Below, one piece after another: positions 63,301-64,000 of a stretch of 64,000 nucleotides of DNA. A model generated the notes under the pieces. The model was not told the origin of the DNA, made no database searches, and saw only the letters and a list, made by a program, of their open reading frames with translations. Source of the stretch: Lacrimispora xylanolytica (lineage in GTDB: Bacteria; Bacillota; Clostridia; Lachnospirales; Lachnospiraceae); contig NZ_CP113524.1 in the NCBI RefSeq assembly GCF_026723765.1, positions 3,953,001 to 4,017,000 of the forward strand. The letters are read 5' to 3'. Every line of letters begins with the position of its first letter. Position 1 is the first letter of the stretch. The position numbers and the translations under genes are program-made.

Positions 63301-64000
63301 AGGTAGACTTTAAACCGGAGGTTTTTCATATATGCTGCGTTGTCTTTGGTTCCCCCTCCCTGTTCGATATACTTATCCATTCCTCCAGCGTTTGCATAGG
63401 TATTATCTTCGTAGGTTCCATCCGCCTGGACCGATATATTCTTTGTGATCTTAACCTTCTGTATGATGGGCCGTCCTTGTAAGGAAACAGGGGCTAGTCT
63501 GGTCCCGCCGTCAGAATCGATCCGGGTCCGGTCATACCGGAGCGTCACGGATTCAATGTAACTTCCAGCACTGGCCATCTTTGGTGTCACAGAAATGTTA
63601 CCATAGTACTCTGCATACTCCTGGGGCGTGGTATAGGTTCCTTCCATCAGCTCCGTATTATATTTGATCCGGTACTCCTTTGTTTCGGTTCCCTCACCTC
63701 CAGATGCTTCTATGGTATAACCTGTTCCGTCATATACGGCTGTCACTGGTGTGTCCACGTCCTTTAATTCATAGCCTGGTGCTACCTGGATCTCTTCCTC
63801 TACCATGACCTTTTTTATACTTCCGTCATTGTTCCGGATGGGTTCGCCCTGGTCATAGACCCAATAGGTACGCTCCGGGCTTTCCTGTAAGGTGATTTTT
63901 GATAAATCTTCTGGAAAAACGGCCTGTTTATTAGAAAGTTCCCCGGCCTTTACCTTGGCAAAGGTAAGAAAACCATTACTATTTTCCTTATAATCTTCCA
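54327..64000 (-). CDS. Giant SpaA/Cna-B repeat surface adhesin, 5' end outside the window
   Basis: About 3,223 codons of a surface protein lie in the window, open to the right edge; the frame continues upstream of the ATG at 63806, so that Met is internal. It contains an N-terminal region of unknown type (nt 62000-64000), then many Cna-B/SpaA-like modules marked by KxxxxETG/DSxTG strands and E-xPPAGY endings (for example nt 61630-61110, 59500-59030, 58350-57950, 57600-57350), a DUF11-like domain (nt 56900-56560), an isopeptide pilin-type domain (nt 56580-56200), and about five more SpaA modules (nt 56050-54640). After a Pro-rich linker near nt 54600 comes EKTGD, a hydrophobic helix and a basic tail. 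This is sortase-substrate topology without LPxTG. Role: adhesion or a pilus-like fibre, inferred. Confidence 0.9.
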   Translation of the reverse strand, partial: EDYKENSNGFLTFAKVKAGELSNKQAVFPEDLSKITLQESPERTYWVYDQGEPIRNNDGSIKKVMVEEEIQVAPGYELKDVDTPVTAVYDGTGYTIEASGGEGTETKEYRIKYNTELMEGTYTTPQEYAEYYGNISVTPKMASAGSYIESVTLRYDRTRIDSDGGTRLAPVSLQGRPIIQKVKITKNISVQADGTYEDNTYANAGGMDKYIEQGGGTKDNAAYMKNLRFKVYLKSNLERLYRAEDGSILWQDRNGNTVDIKAYRTSFPEKAQKLYTNVDYETTPLKKDSNQAAIANPELYSYTNSYINADQNPGYTAILEKGLQKVKDEAGNDREISGYNYEKFFDGIKVANEDKWDRTDKGSTSFKPFAWIKQLLFGTGGGQKEYPAIHNNSDMKNNISTSPKAESNSQRSDHVRQFAITWYLDDEVAKLVKQNPAGEREGAFEQKKYPDELYDKALSEAIKKAENYLKPFFSYDLDEIYSIHWDSEEEGGKDKDTTTLSADQEDAEAGYCYGVSEYLPYGTYVAVEQQPFNKELGDLFNKHYKTDAPKEIELPAVYEGGKAGSDQTPEAMSHYYNYNASDSVAALSSKYHIRFNEEWPGENGEDKRKYVIRAHSRLGDYEIYPYGLDLQAISGTSPGDPSGKGHFTITQEKNDPGKDYYNTLVHPKEAGGSSNSHYLADDGNTGKRTPNGSTYENDGVEKIYRYGSISEDKQIYDQVAFPAESGVVYQDHVTAMEGMQTAYNGKYASMLVPWSMTEPANEQTDAVQNQNGTPSYKGYGYRKFTNTFYKSRLRIEKLDSETGENILHDGAIFALYAASREDGETMDGLVKFYETDTRIKGSKEFLEAMGAQTINNSGLLGETGQTLWTGIVPAGTPTCEEAKQVILSDQEGRRTGQFEAFTTIRDGLQAKEEDNGKTEYQDQNTGYLVTPQPLGAGTYVLCEIKPPAGYVRTKPVAIEIYSDQTTYYLDGNRDERVAAAIYENQGEDGTVKEDTARVYVANTPVRLEVSKIKDSAQTVTYQTETRVEGTGLELKQRYGAENLEFGYKNGTYLGYGWFKGTLESLMARKEAGEDVEPVYLNGVFAGYGLVSRPLDTADDKNRYAAGAKMALYDAIEVKENGDSGDYGYDGVEVTRDRNNNVQSIIVKKGYAGTTVEFINKQDQEGSLLGETGEGTWTYQTVDREDTDILFYSLADLTVTEAGADGTVYGYDRNSNKVSVKNRESIFVLKAGNPVFELAGGDLTKVRYTKADKLLTLPSETTLYHLDSEGNRDAFVNPSTGMAYTRSSETDPKDNNKLMVWPVKLSKNKTGAIIAREKIRTFRIATMNADTDQEYTTGTYQGNTFQKSMNPVFNSHGLPEYYQKSNETYKKGDPIYDIDGDYVRYKYDDLLEAFNRVAYRINHKAERDAIGEDEDITDDPKLYYRQGEAWIMENTWITGETYPNDPFQSEKSVGQADMLKRVIPGTYIMEEVKAPSGYQKGFPQGITVTEHREVQTASMEDPKIKVEITKTDSSSQYRIPVISDYDQGSDYKSSLIVTEPKGTYSYQQITGAHLVLYKAKRVSTTDSNTYPKGYYLVKAEDKPAEWTVENTEDNAPVRIVADWITDGKAKYFEGIPAGDYILEETEAASGYARTSMEITVKAAGDIQTFDLTNDHTKLEIYKYYLDSKGNKSLLPNDHAAGLTLYEAKTGQDGTILMEGGKPQYDESKKVGEWTTDNLSDYTELTEKSTKFADRIKSFLGITDNKSSFLTDFEAAYREKGEELTYLTWYTKSGMRSAERTGSISTGKGESMTQTWTTDTGAAIRITIYRNVTNGVLDTDGKLPLIFEYQFNYKEYDGIKSYDTLEGMHRFDYLPLNVEANGKKIGAYVLVEEKVPDGFEPADPKAITLTETGAVQRVSLQNEEKFINVLKVVTDGTDQYAAEGAELALYRADEDGNFIKDENHFVETWISGLDGRYTKEDQFNDKIIDGFQVGDLKPHRISKVAYGTYYILEVTPPAYMQKADPVKIEVGAEKIPVYHFTNYPTVGALEINKKASDTTEGLENARFKVTNQETGVIWYMTTGTKGNAVLRDLPVGKVQTDGTIKAYTYTVEEISPPDYYQITAGVKKFQFDGAESGTEVKYSYEVLNNPTEIQFRKTDFNTGIAVKGAEIAVYEAAVVDGEYQKNGGAIATVVSGENGFILKKKLKANQVYIMEELKAPAGYALSKPVIFTVNKAGTGIKNVSNNFNVLKLASDNGAIEALTITGRVPVKVYTVIKDLDTGYELPALIGTGENQRVTVRDGITEGHLYEITEYTKYSDGRSEKSFKETRRIYFNENGDYTLPSRTYLGTRQELKDGNGNILASWAVNNDNHDYTILNPVIKEVPIAKVTSSIGANHGAVKTGSVIKYSITYTNTYDKPTDVHIKAVLTDGLEYLRSTDYGTERNGIITWNLTDVAAHESGTVDVVVVVNGETGSQAKAWFETRVNAVSKRSVLSNPIVPDGSITIINKLTGTGIPSSAGHAANQPDTFTYRVRLTDQNGAILSGYQAFKGSLEGRIKGEGTITLSGDGYITFTGLPYGTRYEIRQEPADDYELEGEIRSGEIQKTLQNAVFINNRDDYTIREILTAGGNYCLTETTEYSDKNSNTSGIYRFTINNLGMVDNLDLEDRPVKLNFLKVSRETGQIITGGHYSLIDAISNKVLYEFTMTEAKLVEIPSQLINSGQPYIVREDIAPDGYSYENDILFIADNAGISETIVMEDKQTEVYIQKTDEETGTILSGGRFTLLEKDTGKLIKSFTFEGQQILIKGQLIAGKSYELIEEEPPAGYAYSEKIEFMVPREPTKLTVTMKDKKTTIFIKKTARAHANGTPSEAEYLLPGNILQILNEDKSPAKAIRNSDTYKIGEELIFTTTEEMKVIKGQLLAGHQYWIHEVKPAKGYSYGEDVPFTVSLDGKFDEVLMVNDETHVILSKKSIKDQNELPGNLMSIRDQNGAIIERWISTQEPHHIFGKLAAGESYFLCEDKPQKGYAYAESVLFTVEMQNEITPVEMVNDTTKIKIHKVDSKGRQLKGAVLRIVNMQGKVIIPDFTTGPTETIIEGQLEAGEKYILKEIEPPEGYQFSEPVEFSVPRANIVADVFMTDLKTPGKTGGDPIPLPPPPQPDPPNEPSKVGKVTAFYQKVPLNPSWLELIYGKKGKIKGEKTGDHFSFLIWTMGVFISLTGTIITLKIGKQKKNKKGQTENVIGTTSK

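Noticed and set aside
1-64000. CRISPR arrays, insertion sequences, tRNA or rRNA genes
   Set aside because: No regular spacer repeats, transposase genes, or cloverleaf or ribosomal motifs were recognised on reading both strands.

Overview
The window looks like a chromosomal segment of a low-to-moderate GC Gram-positive anaerobe in the class Clostridia, most likely a Lachnospiraceae relative of Lacrimispora / Clostridium cluster XIVa. The reasons are a type III glutamine synthetase, a DUF4250 small protein, a YesL/DUF624 protein, a class B sortase beside a giant Cna-B/SpaA-type surface protein, choline-binding-type wall repeats, VanRS-like two-component genes, strong AGGAGG ribosome binding sites and TTGACA/TATAAT promoters. 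Taxonomy is inferred from gene types only. I saw no rRNA, tRNA, CRISPR array, insertion sequence or prophage.

Layout. 1-1.6 kb: a TetR regulator and the start of a membrane-fusion protein of an efflux pump (cut by the window edge). 1.67-1.86 kb: a promoter, dyad and terminator that look like an unannotated structured RNA. 1.9-3.7 kb: ispE, a GntR/FCD regulator and a 63-residue acidic protein. 4-7.5 kb: a small alarmone synthetase, a YesL membrane protein, a tail-anchored-like unknown, a GNAT enzyme and a cyclophilin. 7.6-7.76 kb: two plus-strand terminators with no gene. 7.8-10.1 kb: an Ntn-hydrolase of the choloylglycine/penicillin V acylase family downstream of an AGCS amino-acid symporter. 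10.3-12 kb: a zinc-dependent phospholipase C-like protein and a lipoprotein. 12.1-17 kb: a five-gene surface-glycan operon (GT2, rfbF, rfbG, rfbH, licD) making a CDP-deoxyhexose intermediate. 17.2-20.2 kb: an M42 peptidase, an orphan phage-type lysozyme and a DUF3298-like lipoprotein. 20.4-27.6 kb: glutamine synthetase III, class II aldolase, MATE pump, threonine synthase, SfsA. 27.6-30.8 kb: a ydjGHI-like operon (TPM protein, zinc-ribbon membrane protein, SPFH protein). 30.9-37.9 kb: a two-component system, an 823-residue secreted/membrane protein, an ABC ATPase and permease, and endonuclease IV. 38-45.6 kb: polyphosphate kinase and exopolyphosphatase, a DUF815 ATPase, pheA, plsC and a CmpB-like membrane protein. 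45.7-53.2 kb: cardiolipin synthase, DUF4250, asparaginase, clpB, a wall-binding protein, a Gfo/Idh/MocA oxidoreductase. 53.2-64 kb: class B sortase and more than 3,200 codons of a giant repeat adhesin running off the right edge.

How it fits together. Most of the window is core metabolism and envelope maintenance in short, tightly packed, mostly minus-strand operons. The accessory material is the surface-glycan operon and the adhesin-sortase pair. The observations most worth following are the adhesin's sorting signal, which reads EKTGD rather than LPxTG next to a dedicated sortase; the structured RNA upstream of the TetR/efflux genes; and the orphan plus-strand terminators at 7.65-7.75 kb.
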